A stretch of DNA of 64,000 bases, taken from positions 72,357 through 136,356 of the forward strand of contig NZ_CP059564.1 of the NCBI RefSeq assembly GCF_014054525.1, given 5' to 3'. The stretch comes from Alysiella filiformis (lineage in GTDB: Bacteria; Pseudomonadota; Gammaproteobacteria; Burkholderiales; Neisseriaceae). The notes below the pieces were generated by a model, which saw only the letters and a program-made list of their open reading frames with translations, was not told the DNA's origin and made no database searches. How positions within the stretch are numbered: the stretch's first letter is position 1; the number at the start of each line of letters is the position of its first letter. The position numbers and the translations under genes are program-made. This document shows positions 43,880 to 51,797 of the stretch, in pieces.

Positions 43880-44836
43880 TTAAGATGGAATGCGTTTCAG
43901 CCATCGGCGAACTGCGTCATGGCTTAATACTTTATCTTTTTCACTCATTTTTACATCTTTCTTAATTAAATCATCAATGTATTCATCATAATGGGCTTGC
44001 ACAATGGCAATGAATTTGGCTTGTGCGCCGTATTCTTGCGATTGCAAACGCGCTGCCCATATTTGAAATAATTCCTGAAACTTACCCAATCTAAACTTTT
44101 CTTTCACATTGTTTTGCAACTGTTTTTCTCTGCCTTTGCTGCCATTTTCACGCGCCAATTCCCGAATGGACTTCTCAACTGGCTGTACTGCGGTTGGTGT
44201 TTTAGACTTATTGGATTGATTCTTATTGTATTTTTTAATAAATTTTTGCAAAATTACCATGATTTCATCAAACGGCATATCGCCAAATAATGCCCGAACA
44301 GCCATGATTTGATTGCCAATTTCATAATTTTGCTTTGCCATTTGTATGTGTTCACGCATTCTTGCAACATTTTCTGCAAGACGTCTTTCTTCAAGCTCTC
44401 TCTTTACGTCATCTAACCGTTTTTGGGCTTCTTCTGCTGATAGTGTTGTCATTTCTTGCAATGTATGCGCTGGCTTACCTATTCTTGCCATCTCTTGCAA
44501 TGTATGCGCTGGCTTACCTATTCTTGCCATCTCTTGCAATGTATGCGCTGGCTTACTTATTCTTGTCATCTCATCACGCATAGCAGAAAACAAGTCTTGT
44601 TCAATTCTTTGCCAGCCATTCGGTGCTGCTTTTGCTGCGTTCAATGCTGCCAATTCTGTACCACTAAAAGCAGAAAACCAGCCACCCATTCTTTTCTCTG
44701 TATCGTTTATTTCCTGCTTTATGATTTCGCGTTTTTGGGCATTATATTCACGCGCGACAGCCAACATTTCGGCTGATAAAAGATTGCGCTTTTTGAGACG
44801 ATTTTCTTCAAGGCTTTCTTTTAATTCAGGTTTCAT
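43880..44836 (-). CDS. Island protein with 13-residue tandem repeats
   Basis: A 318-residue, highly charged, mostly helical protein of unknown function. MKPELKESLEENRLKKRNLL begins a coiled-coil region. Residues about 90-128 contain three copies of [AT]RI[GS]KPAHTLQEM in perfect 13-residue register. A Lys/Asn-rich middle (KKYNKNQSNKSKTPT) precedes a C-terminal helical part ending AVRRWLKRIPS. AGGAACAAC precedes the ATG at 44834-44836; a longer frame to 44887 is unsupported. It lies between int and alpA, a cargo position in satellites, so it may be an accessory or anti-phage factor, by position only. Confidence 0.65.
   Translation of the reverse strand: MKPELKESLEENRLKKRNLLSAEMLAVAREYNAQKREIIKQEINDTEKRMGGWFSAFSGTELAALNAAKAAPNGWQRIEQDLFSAMRDEMTRISKPAHTLQEMARIGKPAHTLQEMARIGKPAHTLQEMTTLSAEEAQKRLDDVKRELEERRLAENVARMREHIQMAKQNYEIGNQIMAVRALFGDMPFDEIMVILQKFIKKYNKNQSNKSKTPTAVQPVEKSIRELARENGSKGREKQLQNNVKEKFRLGKFQELFQIWAARLQSQEYGAQAKFIAIVQAHYDEYIDDLIKKDVKMSEKDKVLSHDAVRRWLKRIPS
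44450..44566 (-). repeat. 39-bp tandem repeat, three units, within coding sequence
   Basis: Units at 44450-44488, 44489-44527 and 44528-44566 are nearly identical (each contains TTGCAATGTATGCGCTGGCT). The length is a multiple of three, so changes in copy number keep the frame. Confidence 0.9.
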
Positions 44837-45228
44837 GTGTGTTGTTCCTATCCCTAAAAATCCAACGCATTCTAACATCGTCCACACACATCAACAATCA
44901 TGTTTTTAAAAAGATTTTTGTTTCATTTGCCACATAGCAAGCAGGGAATGGGGCAAGCTCTGTGTCCTGCCTTTCAGGCTGCCTGAACCCCCCACATGCC
45001 ACGCAATAAAATTGCTCAAAATCCCATGTTTTTCAAAATGTTAAATTAAAATATCGCCACGCTGCCTAAATGCGCCAATCCACGTTAAAACCACACACAC
45101 CACCGCTCACACTTCAAAAAAAACCTTTATAAAACAAAGTTTAATGTATTTAATCATATATCAAATCATTGATTTTTAACAATTCCCTTTAACTTTAACA
45201 CGTTTACAGGGGATTTTTTTCTGTGAAT

Positions 45229-45281
45229 GGGGGTACTGGCGGTGTCCATATCCCATAGCCTGTGGACTTTTGAATACCCCC
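45229..45281 (-). ncRNA. Candidate structured regulatory RNA (C4/CI-like)
   Basis: An outer stem GGGGGTA (45229-45235) / TACCCCC (45275-45281) encloses an inner stem GTCCA (45244-45248) / TGGAC (45263-45267). This nested two-stem plan and the position in the control region resemble the C4/CI antisense RNAs of phages P1 and P4. The strand is uncertain; I give the minus strand because the regulated operon lies there. A GTCCACA segment of the minus-strand RNA could pair with TGTGGAC about 40 nt before the 318-aa gene. Confidence 0.4.
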
Positions 45282-45414
45282 TACACCCCAAAATGATAGG
45301 GCTGGCAGCAGTCAGGAAGGAAGTAATGGCACGCCCACACTTCACACAAAAAGGGGTTTGAATGCCCCGTATGGTTGAAAGGCTGGAAAGTACCTAACAC
45401 ATTGATTTAAAAAT

Positions 45415-45551
45415 AATTCCCACCAATTCCCACCAATTCCCAGTAATTCCCACTCAATTCCCAGTAAATTCCCACAACAAAAAATCATGATTATGATATT
45501 TAAATATTTGATTTAAATAAATATTTAATATATTTTGTTAATTCAATTCCC
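45415..45551. repeat. GGGAATT iteron cluster (integrase end of the island)
   Basis: AATTCCC starts at 45415, 45425, 45435, 45445, 45456 and 45467, i.e. 10-11 bp apart, one helical turn, with a seventh at 45545. The same motif is clustered at 37525-37772, about 7.7 kb away at the other end of the island. Confidence 0.7.
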
Positions 45552-45663
45552 ACTACTTTACCTAAAAGGGTTCGCGTAGGGGGCTTTGCTTTCCATATTC
45601 TGCCTGCTCACACCCTATGGGCTTACCCAAATTGCCAACGCGTTCACACCGCGCCACACCAGC

Positions 45664-45693
45664 AAAAACCCCTTACGAAACAATCGTAAGGGG
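45664..45693 (-). terminator. Rho-independent terminator of the integrase gene
   Basis: CCCCTTACGA pairs with TCGTAAGGGG around a 5-nt loop. On the minus strand it is followed by T5. It lies 14 bp past the integrase stop. Confidence 0.88.
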
Positions 45694-45706
45694 CTTGTAT
45701 GCTCTT

Positions 45707-46924
45707 TCAGGCAGCCTGAATGTGTTGCATGGCTTGGGTGTAATGCTGTTTCAAATAATCCGAATACCATTGCATAAATTCGGTACGCTCCGCCATGTAT
45801 TCTGCCCTATTGTAGGCAGCGCGGATTTTGTCATGGGGAATATGGGCAAGTTGCCGCTCTATCGCGTCAGGGTTGAAACCTTGTTCATTCAACACACTGC
45901 TTGCCAAGCTCCTAAATCCATGTGGCGTAGCAATACCGTTGTAACCCAATTTCTTGATAATATTGTTCAACGTGGTTTCACTCATCACACCATTTTGCGC
46001 GGTACGGCTGGGAAACAGATAGGGTGTATTACCCGTCAGCTCACGCAATTCATGTAGCAGCTCAATCGCCCATGTGGAAAGCGGTATCACAAGGGGCGGT
46101 TTGGGCTTGTTCTTTTCGTGTTTCATGCGTTCGGCTGGTATTGTCCAAATGGCTGCCTGAAAATCAATCTCACACCATTTGCCACCACGAAACTCCGTAC
46201 TTCGCGGAAACAACAACATCAGCAGCAATATCGCCAATCTGCTTTTTGGGTCAATGTGGGCAGTCATCAAACCCTTATAGAAGTTCACAAGCTCATCTTG
46301 CGGTAGGGCTGGCAAGTGTTGTGTGCTTGGTTTTTCAAATGTGCCATGTAATACCCGTGCTGGGTTGCGGTCGGTCAATTCCAAAATGGCAGCATAAGCG
46401 TAAACGGCAGCTATCCATTGGCGGATTTTTTCAGCCGTTGCAGCAGCATTGCGCCCAATCACGCGCAACATCACATCTTTCACATCTGCCACGCGTACAT
46501 CAGCAAGCTGTTTATCGCCAATATGGGGGAAAACATCTTTTTCCAAATAGCCCATAATTCGGGCAGCATTATCCGTTTTCCAACGGTGCAAATTGGCAGC
46601 GTGCCATTGTCTTGCCAAATGCTCAAAAGTATTGAGTAAACGTGCTTTCTGCTCTTGTTTGGCTTGCTTTTTGACTTCTGCTGGATTGATACCATTGGCG
46701 ATTTGGGTTCGTGCGCGTTCGGCTGCTGCTCGTGCTTCGCTCAATGAAACGGCTGGATATTTGCCAATCGTTAAAGTGGCACGTTTGCCATTCATGGCGT
46801 AATCAAAACGGAAAGATTTTCCGCCTGCTGGTGTGATGTAGAGATACAAGCCGTTTTCATCATTCAGCTTATAGGCTTTGGCGGCTGGCTTGCAACGCTT
46901 TATTTGTAAGTCATTCAGGGGCAT
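45707..46924 (-). CDS. int: P4-type tyrosine integrase
   Basis: A 405-residue site-specific recombinase. The N-terminal arm-binding DUF4102 domain (MPLNDLQIKRCKPAAKAYKL, then GLYLYITPAGGKSFRFDY and TIGKYPAVSLSEAR) is typical of P4-like integrases that use tRNA genes. In the catalytic domain an Arg lies in FPRSTEFRGGKW, HGFR is the His-x-x-Arg motif, and the Tyr nucleophile is probably in IRAAYNRAEYM. The first Arg region reads PRSTEFRG instead of the usual R-x-x-E-L, so the Arg follows the Ser/Thr in a slightly unusual form (R-S-T-E-F). The stop codon lies inside a DUS (last residues IQAA). The gene sits beside tRNA-Leu. Confidence 0.95.
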   Translation of the reverse strand: MPLNDLQIKRCKPAAKAYKLNDENGLYLYITPAGGKSFRFDYAMNGKRATLTIGKYPAVSLSEARAAAERARTQIANGINPAEVKKQAKQEQKARLLNTFEHLARQWHAANLHRWKTDNAARIMGYLEKDVFPHIGDKQLADVRVADVKDVMLRVIGRNAAATAEKIRQWIAAVYAYAAILELTDRNPARVLHGTFEKPSTQHLPALPQDELVNFYKGLMTAHIDPKSRLAILLLMLLFPRSTEFRGGKWCEIDFQAAIWTIPAERMKHEKNKPKPPLVIPLSTWAIELLHELRELTGNTPYLFPSRTAQNGVMSETTLNNIIKKLGYNGIATPHGFRSLASSVLNEQGFNPDAIERQLAHIPHDKIRAAYNRAEYMAERTEFMQWYSDYLKQHYTQAMQHIQAA

Positions 46925-46925
46925 T

Positions 46926-46980
46926 TTTACGGTATTTTTTCAGGCTGTTTTTCAGATACCGTAAAAAATACCGTAAATTT
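46926..46980. promoter_or_regulatory. Candidate integrase arm/excisionase sites and int operator, proximal end
   Basis: Direct copies of ATACCGTAAA at 46956-46965 and 46968-46977 repeat the distal pair at 37083-37104 exactly. An inverted copy (TTTACGGTAT) at 46926-46935 lies 2 bp from the int start codon, so binding there would also control int. Confidence 0.65.
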
Positions 46981-47105
46981 CATGTTGATTCAATAGGACG
47001 AAAATAGACGAATGTAGCCACATTTTCCATTGTGCATGATACCACTCAATAAAAATACCATTTATAAACAAATATTTGATAGACGTAGATAGACAAAAAT
47101 AGCCG

Positions 47106-47147
47106 TAAAAAAACAGCCATTTTCAGGCTGCTTTTTTGAGTTTGGTG
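47106..47147. repeat. Island attachment repeat, tRNA-proximal copy
   Basis: Identical to 36973-37014. It includes the tRNA-Leu terminator hairpin and the final ACCA plus one base of the tRNA gene, so integration would leave the tRNA intact. Confidence 0.8.
47107..47137 (-). terminator. tRNA-Leu terminator
   Basis: CAGCC / GGCTG stem with loop ATTTTCA flanked by A7 and T6, so it can work in both directions. It contains a truncated DUS. Confidence 0.75.
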
Positions 47148-47228
47148 CGGATAGCGAGACTTGAACTCGCACGAGCTGCGCTCACCACCCCCTCAAGATG
47201 GCGTGTCTACCAATTTCACCATATCCGC
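47143..47228 (-). tRNA. tRNA-Leu (GAG anticodon)
   Basis: An 86-nt class II tRNA with encoded CCA. Acceptor GCGGATA pairs with TATCCGC. The D loop contains AAATTGGTAGACAC. The anticodon stem CCATC/GGTGG holds loop TTGAGGG, anticodon GAG, reading CUU and CUC. The long variable arm (GAGCGCAGCTC) and the T arm GCGAG/CTCGC with TTCAAGT are intact. Its 3' end is the island attachment site. Confidence 0.95.
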
Positions 47229-47250
47229 GCTTAAATTGTTTCCGAAAAAC

Positions 47251-47844
47251 TCATTTGCTTTTTTCGGTCTTTTTATTTTCTGTTTTGGCAGCCGTTTTAT
47301 TGCTGCCTTTGCTTTTGTCTGTACTGCTGGATTTTTTCTTATCCGTTTCGGTCTTTTTGCTGCTGTTTTTGTTGTCGGCTTGGTTGTTTTTTTCGCTGAC
47401 TTTATCGGCAGCCACTTTGCCAATGGCAGCACCTGCACCTGCTGCAATCGCAGCTTGACCAACACCACTGCTTACCGCGCTACTTGCCTCGGCGGAGGCT
47501 GTTGTGGCTTCCAATTTAGGTATTTCAGCAGCAGGCGCACTGTGTTGCGATGTGGCTTGGCTTTGTTGAATGCCACTGAAATCCATGCCTTTGTTTTTGC
47601 TGGCTTTGCTGTTTACATAGCCAAGTGCCAAACACGATGCGAAAAAAACCATGGCGGCAATCGATGTCATTCGGGTTAAAAAGTTAGCATTGCCACTTGA
47701 ACCAAACACACCTTGTGCGCTGCCTGAACCACCAAAACTGGCACCCGCGTCTGCACCCTTGCCATGCTGCATTAAAACCAATGCAATAATGGTAAGTGAT
47801 GAAAAGATGTTGATAATCCAGATGATGGTTTTAAAGGCTTCCAT
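47251..47844 (-). CDS. secG: Protein translocase subunit SecG
   Basis: A 197-residue inner-membrane protein of the SecYEG channel. MEAFKTIIWIINIFSSLTII and ALVLMQHGKGADAGASFGGS, then GSSGNANFLTRMT with a second helix (AAMVFFASCLALGYV) are the SecG core (first 75 residues). The remainder is an Ala/Ser then Lys-rich low-complexity tail with no motif, making it longer than E. coli SecG (110). ATG 47842-47844 starts 8 bp after the tpiA stop, so the two genes are one operon with tpiA first; a tRNA-Leu follows 23 bp after the stop. Confidence 0.95.
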   Translation of the reverse strand: MEAFKTIIWIINIFSSLTIIALVLMQHGKGADAGASFGGSGSAQGVFGSSGNANFLTRMTSIAAMVFFASCLALGYVNSKASKNKGMDFSGIQQSQATSQHSAPAAEIPKLEATTASAEASSAVSSGVGQAAIAAGAGAAIGKVAADKVSEKNNQADNKNSSKKTETDKKKSSSTDKSKGSNKTAAKTENKKTEKSK

Positions 47845-47851
47845 GGGTTTT

Positions 47852-48622
47852 CTATTCGGCTGATTGGGCAGCGTTGATGATGGCGGTAAAGGAATCGTAT
47901 TTGAGTGAGGCTCCGCCCACCAATGCGCCATCTACATGCGGTACGCTAAAAATTTCGGCGGCGTTTTTGTCGTTTACGCTGCCACCGTAAAGGACGCGAA
48001 TATTAGCATCATTACCGCATAATGACAAGATTTCATCGTAAATAAATTGGTGCATATCGGCAATTTGTTCTTTTGTGGCAACTTTGCCTGTGCCAATCGC
48101 CCATACGGGTTCATAAGCCACGGCAAAATTTTGGGTTTTTAATCCTTTAAATACAGACAGTTGATAGGCTACGGCTTCTTTTTCGCGCCCGTCTTCTCGC
48201 TCTTTAAGGCTTTCGCCCACGCACAATAGGGGAATCAAGCCCACTTTCAGCACGTTTTCTATTTTTTGGCGTTGTACGTCATTTTTTTCGTTGAAATACA
48301 GGCTGCGTTCGGAATGCCCAATCAGCACAATGTCCACACCCACGTCTTTCATCATTTCGGCAGACACTTCGCCTGTGTACGCGCCTTTTTCGGCAAAACG
48401 GCTTACGTCTTGGGCACAAGTGAAAATCTTGTTTTTCAAAACAATTTGGACGGCTTGATGCACTTGCAATAAATACACGGTGGGCGGACTGATGCCAATG
48501 CACACGTTGTTGTGTTCAGGCAGGCTGCGCAATTTGTGTACCAAGGCATTGTTGTCTTGTAATTGTCCGTTCATTTTCCAATTACCAATGACCCATTTTT
48601 GCTGCCAAATGTTTTGTTCCAT
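47852..48622 (-). CDS. tpiA: Triosephosphate isomerase
   Basis: A 256-residue glycolytic TIM-barrel enzyme interconverting dihydroxyacetone phosphate and glyceraldehyde-3-phosphate. Active-site residues are visible: Lys in GNWKMNG, His in IGHSERS (about 100) and Glu in [13 protein letters not shown] (about 170), with the phosphate-binding YGGSVN near the C-terminus. GGAAAC precedes the ATG. The tpiA-secG pairing is common in Proteobacteria. Confidence 0.98.
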   Translation of the reverse strand: MEQNIWQQKWVIGNWKMNGQLQDNNALVHKLRSLPEHNNVCIGISPPTVYLLQVHQAVQIVLKNKIFTCAQDVSRFAEKGAYTGEVSAEMMKDVGVDIVLIGHSERSLYFNEKNDVQRQKIENVLKVGLIPLLCVGESLKEREDGREKEAVAYQLSVFKGLKTQNFAVAYEPVWAIGTGKVATKEQIADMHQFIYDEILSLCGNDANIRVLYGGSVNDKNAAEIFSVPHVDGALVGGASLKYDSFTAIINAAQSAE

Positions 48623-48809
48623 GATGTTTGTTTCCGAAAATAGGTGGATGCGAATGGGCGAAATTGTACAATATTTCTGCCTAGAATTGTAATTCCATGT
48701 AAGAAACCGCGTTCAGGCTGCCTGAAAGTCCATGTAATGTAAAGAAATGACATCGTTGGACATTATTCGCTATGATAAGCACTTTCATCTTAAAAATCGG
48801 AGCGATTTA

Positions 48810-50033
48810 ATGTCTTCACAAACACAACAACAAAACAATACGGTCGCATTATCGGTGCTGACTTCGCTGTTTTTCATGATGGGTTTCATTACTTGCTTAA
48901 ACGATATTTTGATTCCCCATTTAAAAAACATTTTTAATTTGAACTACACCCAAGCGATGTTGGTGCAATTTTGCTTTTTCACGGCCTACGCGCTCATGTC
49001 GATTCCTGCTGGCAAGCTGGTTGAAAAAATCGGCTACAAAGGCGGTGTGATTGGTGGATTTTTGGTGGCGGCTTTGGGCTGCATTTTGTTTTACCCTGCG
49101 GCTGGCAGTGCGTCTTATCCGATTTTTTTGGGGGCGTTGTTTATTTTGGCAACGGGCATTGTGTTGCTGCAAGTGGCGGGCAACCCTTATGTTACCTTGT
49201 TGGCAAAACCCGGGAAAGAATCCACCACTTTAACTTTGATTCAGGCGTTCAATTCGCTGGCAACCACCATTGCGCCCCCCATTGGTGCGGCATTGATTTT
49301 TGTGGACGCAACCGCCAGCTTGGAACAGCGCGTTTCATCGGTGCAAATACCTTATTTGGGTTTGGCGGGATTCATGATTTTGCTGGCGGTGGCGGTGGCA
49401 TTCATCAAGCTGCCTGACGCGCGTCAAATCGCCCAAGCGGAAACGGAACAAAATCACGATGGCAAAACCAGCGTTTGGCAATACAAACACATGATTTTGG
49501 GCGCAATTGGCATTTTCTGCTATGTGGGCGGCGAAGTGGCGATTGGCTCGATGATGATTAATGTGTTGGAACACATTGCGGGCATCAGCCATGCACAGGG
49601 TGCGTTTTATTTGTCGCTGTATTGGGGCGGTGCGATGGTGGGGCGTTTTGCGGGTTCGGCGATTATGAACAAGTTTCAGCCAGCCAAATGCTTGGCGTTT
49701 AATGCGAGTGCGGTGGTGGTGTTGATTTTGTTGGCAATTTTGTTTGGCGGCAAAGTGGCAATGTGGAGCTTGCTGGCGGTGGGTTTGTTCAATTCCATTA
49801 TGTTCCCAACCATTTTTTCTTTGGGAACAAAAGGTTTGGGTAAATTTACGGGTCAAGCATCGGGCATCATTTGTACTGCCATTGTGGGCGGTGCGTTGAT
49901 TCCTGTGGTACAAGGTTTTGCTGCCGACACGGTGGGTTTGCTGCCTGCATTTTTGGTATCGGCACTTTGCTATTGCTACATCGTGTTTTTTGCCACCAAA
50001 GGGCATAAAGCAGACGAAATCGCCAAAGCCTAA
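48810..50033 (+). CDS. FucP/GluP-type sugar:proton symporter (MFS)
   Basis: A 407-residue major-facilitator protein with about 12 transmembrane helices. FFMMGFITCLNDILIPHLK, IPAGKLVEKIGYKGG and VAGNPYVTLL are typical of the glucose/galactose/fucose transporters of the FucP family. AGNPYV is a strong marker. The sugar cannot be fixed from sequence; a glucose or galactose substrate would feed galE and the glycogen genes. CGGAG precedes ATG 48810; the frame extends upstream without support. Confidence 0.9.
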   Translation: MSSQTQQQNNTVALSVLTSLFFMMGFITCLNDILIPHLKNIFNLNYTQAMLVQFCFFTAYALMSIPAGKLVEKIGYKGGVIGGFLVAALGCILFYPAAGSASYPIFLGALFILATGIVLLQVAGNPYVTLLAKPGKESTTLTLIQAFNSLATTIAPPIGAALIFVDATASLEQRVSSVQIPYLGLAGFMILLAVAVAFIKLPDARQIAQAETEQNHDGKTSVWQYKHMILGAIGIFCYVGGEVAIGSMMINVLEHIAGISHAQGAFYLSLYWGGAMVGRFAGSAIMNKFQPAKCLAFNASAVVVLILLAILFGGKVAMWSLLAVGLFNSIMFPTIFSLGTKGLGKFTGQASGIICTAIVGGALIPVVQGFAADTVGLLPAFLVSALCYCYIVFFATKGHKADEIAKA

Positions 50034-50053
50034 ATTGGCATTTTGACCATCAA

Positions 50054-50098
50054 CATTCAGGCAGCCAAAACGTGCATTTTGGCTGCCTGAATGCTTTT
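50054..50098. terminator. DUS-based terminator, bidirectional
   Basis: CATTCAGGCAGCCAAAA (50054-50070) pairs perfectly with TTTTGGCTGCCTGAATG (50077-50093) around a 6-nt loop, followed by CTTTT. It closes the sugar transporter gene. Confidence 0.8.
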
Positions 50099-50123
50099 AA
50101 TGGTCAATCCAATGTCTCATTTT

Positions 50124-50279
50124 CTGAAACCTTTGCAAAACCTCTACTTTTAAACTGACGTAGGGGCGGATTTCATATCCGCCCTTTTTTCAATTTATTG
50201 ATAAGAATGAAAATTTCTGCGAATCTAAACGGGGCAGATATGAAATCTGCCCCTACAAACCGAGTTTTGCAAAGGTTTC
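50124..50279. mobile_element. Family A miniature element (complete, inverted orientation)
   Basis: 156 bp, ends CTGAAACCTTTGCAAAAC and GTTTTGCAAAGGTTTC, with the two internal hairpins and the central CAATTTATTGATAAGAATG. It serves as the uninterrupted reference for the family B insertion at 9421-9594. It fills the gap to the carbonic anhydrase gene. Confidence 0.85.
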
Positions 50280-50299
50280 TTTCTGTTTGATTGATGGCA

Positions 50300-50872
50300 T
50301 TACAAGGCACAAGCGGTGTTGCCATCAATAATCAAGGTTAAAGCTCCTGTGGTGGGGTGAATCACCAAACCATGCACGGCAATATTGGCAGGCATAAGCG
50401 GGTGGCGGCGGATTTGGCTGACGGTATGGCGTACACTTTCATCAACATTTTCAAATCCTTGCAACCAATTATCCAAATCTATGCCTGCATCGCGCAACAT
50501 GCCCACACGTTCGTTGGGAATGCCGTGCTGTTCGGCTTTTTCCAAAAAACCCGTGCTGTTTAAGCCGCGCATACCGCAATCGTAGTGGGCAATGACCATG
50601 ATTTCTTCCACTTTCAACTCAAACACCGCCACCAGCAGCGAACGCATCACCGAACCCCAAGGGTGCGTTACCACCGCCCCTGCATTTTTGATGATTTTGG
50701 CATCGCCATTTTGCAAACCCAAAGCGGCTGGCAAAAGTTTGGTCATGCGCGTGTCCATGCACGACAAAATGGCAAGTTTGCGTTCGGGAAATTTGTTGGT
50801 TACAAAATCGGCGTATTTGTGTTCTTGTACAAATTCTTGATTGTAATTCAGAATTTTATTCAATTCAGACAT
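50300..50872 (-). CDS. Beta-class carbonic anhydrase
   Basis: A 190-residue zinc enzyme hydrating CO2. Zinc ligands are the Cys in LSCMDTRM, with its Asp-Arg dyad, and the His and Cys in AHYDCGM (about residues 96-99). The overall pattern (KNAGAVVTHPWGSVMRSL) is that of the short type found in many bacteria. ATG at 50870-50872 is used; the frame's first codon is TTG. Confidence 0.94.
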   Translation of the reverse strand: MSELNKILNYNQEFVQEHKYADFVTNKFPERKLAILSCMDTRMTKLLPAALGLQNGDAKIIKNAGAVVTHPWGSVMRSLLVAVFELKVEEIMVIAHYDCGMRGLNSTGFLEKAEQHGIPNERVGMLRDAGIDLDNWLQGFENVDESVRHTVSQIRRHPLMPANIAVHGLVIHPTTGALTLIIDGNTACAL

Positions 50873-50910
50873 GGGCAAATCACTCTAAACAAAGACAAGT
50901 GGGGATTATA

Positions 50911-51546
50911 CTACACGGTTGTTTTTGCGCCATAATCACACAAATCGTGAATCAGGCAGCTTTGGCATTGCGGTTTTTGTGCTTTGCAAGTGTAGCGTCC
51001 GTGCAAAATCAGCCAATGGTGTGCGTCCATCAAAAAGGCTTTGGGTATGTTTTTCATCAATTTGTCTTCCACTTCGCGTACGTCTTTGCCTTTTGCCAAA
51101 CCTGTGCGGTTGGATACGCGAAAAATGTGCGTGTCCACCGCCATCACAGGCTGCCCAAAAGCGGTGTTCAGCACCACATTGGCGGTTTTGCGCCCCACGC
51201 CCGACAGTTTTTCCAAAGCCTCACGGGTTTGTGGTACTTCGCCGCCGTGTTCTGCCAGCAGGGTTTGACAGGTTTCAATGATGTGTTTGGATTTGGTTTT
51301 GTATAAACCGATGGTTTTGGTGTATGCCATAATGCCTTCCAAGCCCAAATCCAGCATGGCTTGCGGTGTGTTGGCTACGGCAAACAATTTGGCGGTGGCT
51401 TTGTTCACGCCCACATCGGTGGCTTGCGCCGACAGCAACACGGCAATGAGCAATTCAAATGGCGATGAGTAGTTCAATTCGGTGGTGGGGTGCGGATTGG
51501 CATCGCGCAATCGTTCAAACATTTCTTGGCGTGTGGTTTTGTTCAT
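50911..51546 (-). CDS. nth: Endonuclease III (DNA glycosylase/AP lyase)
   Basis: A 211-residue base-excision repair enzyme removing oxidised pyrimidines. The helix-hairpin-helix is LSGVGRKTANVVLNTAFG with the catalytic Lys in GVGRKTA (about 120). The catalytic Asp is in VDTHIFR (about 138). The four Cys of the 4Fe-4S cluster are in YTCKAQKPQCQSCLIHDLC. ATG 51544-51546 is used; the upstream frame to 51708 has no family likeness. Confidence 0.97.
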   Translation of the reverse strand: MNKTTRQEMFERLRDANPHPTTELNYSSPFELLIAVLLSAQATDVGVNKATAKLFAVANTPQAMLDLGLEGIMAYTKTIGLYKTKSKHIIETCQTLLAEHGGEVPQTREALEKLSGVGRKTANVVLNTAFGQPVMAVDTHIFRVSNRTGLAKGKDVREVEDKLMKNIPKAFLMDAHHWLILHGRYTCKAQKPQCQSCLIHDLCDYGAKTTV

Positions 51547-51797
51547 GGTACTTCTTTCAAGATATTGATTTTTATGATTAAAATGGATTTCTCTTGCTGC
51601 ATGGTCGCAAAAATACCCCCTTGGCAAAATTCGTGTGTGATTGGGGGCAAAGGTGGCAACAACGATGGTGTCATTATCGCTGCCCACCAATGATGTGGCA
51701 AGTGGCATTTTGCGTGGGCATTTTCAGGCTGCCTGAAATGCAAAAACACGCTATAATGGCGCGTTTTTTCAATATTTTAAATGGATTTTTATTCAAA

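Larger units (their letters stand above)
44837..45706. other. Island control region between integrase and first cargo gene
   Basis: 870 bp without a supported gene. It holds a DUS (44973), a strongly folded segment (45229-45281), a purine-rich motif block near 45297-45335, a GGGAATT-type iteron cluster (45415-45551) and the integrase terminator (45664-45693). In P4 the corresponding region carries the immunity RNA and the main promoter. Confidence 0.6.
36973..47147. mobile_element. Integrated phage-satellite-like island (P4/PICI type) at tRNA-Leu
   Basis: A 10.2-kb element between 42-bp direct repeats, one of which overlaps the CCA end of tRNA-Leu(GAG). Gene order from the integrase end, all on the minus strand: int, 870-bp control region, ORF of 318 aa, alpA, several small ORFs, iteron array, membrane/basic protein, primase, DUF927 helicase, SSB-like protein. 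No capsid, tail, terminase or lysis genes are present. Int plus AlpA plus primase-helicase with about 10 kb is the plan of P4-like satellites and Gram-negative phage-inducible islands. Three iteron-like arrays suggest it can replicate when excised. The coding genes carry five DUS copies, so it has long been in this lineage. Confidence 0.8.

Noticed and set aside
45297-45340. GTCAGGAAGGAAGTAATGGC resembling the conserved core of SRP (4.5S) RNA
   Set aside because: The essential tetraloop-containing stem is missing and the flanks do not pair; resemblance is short.
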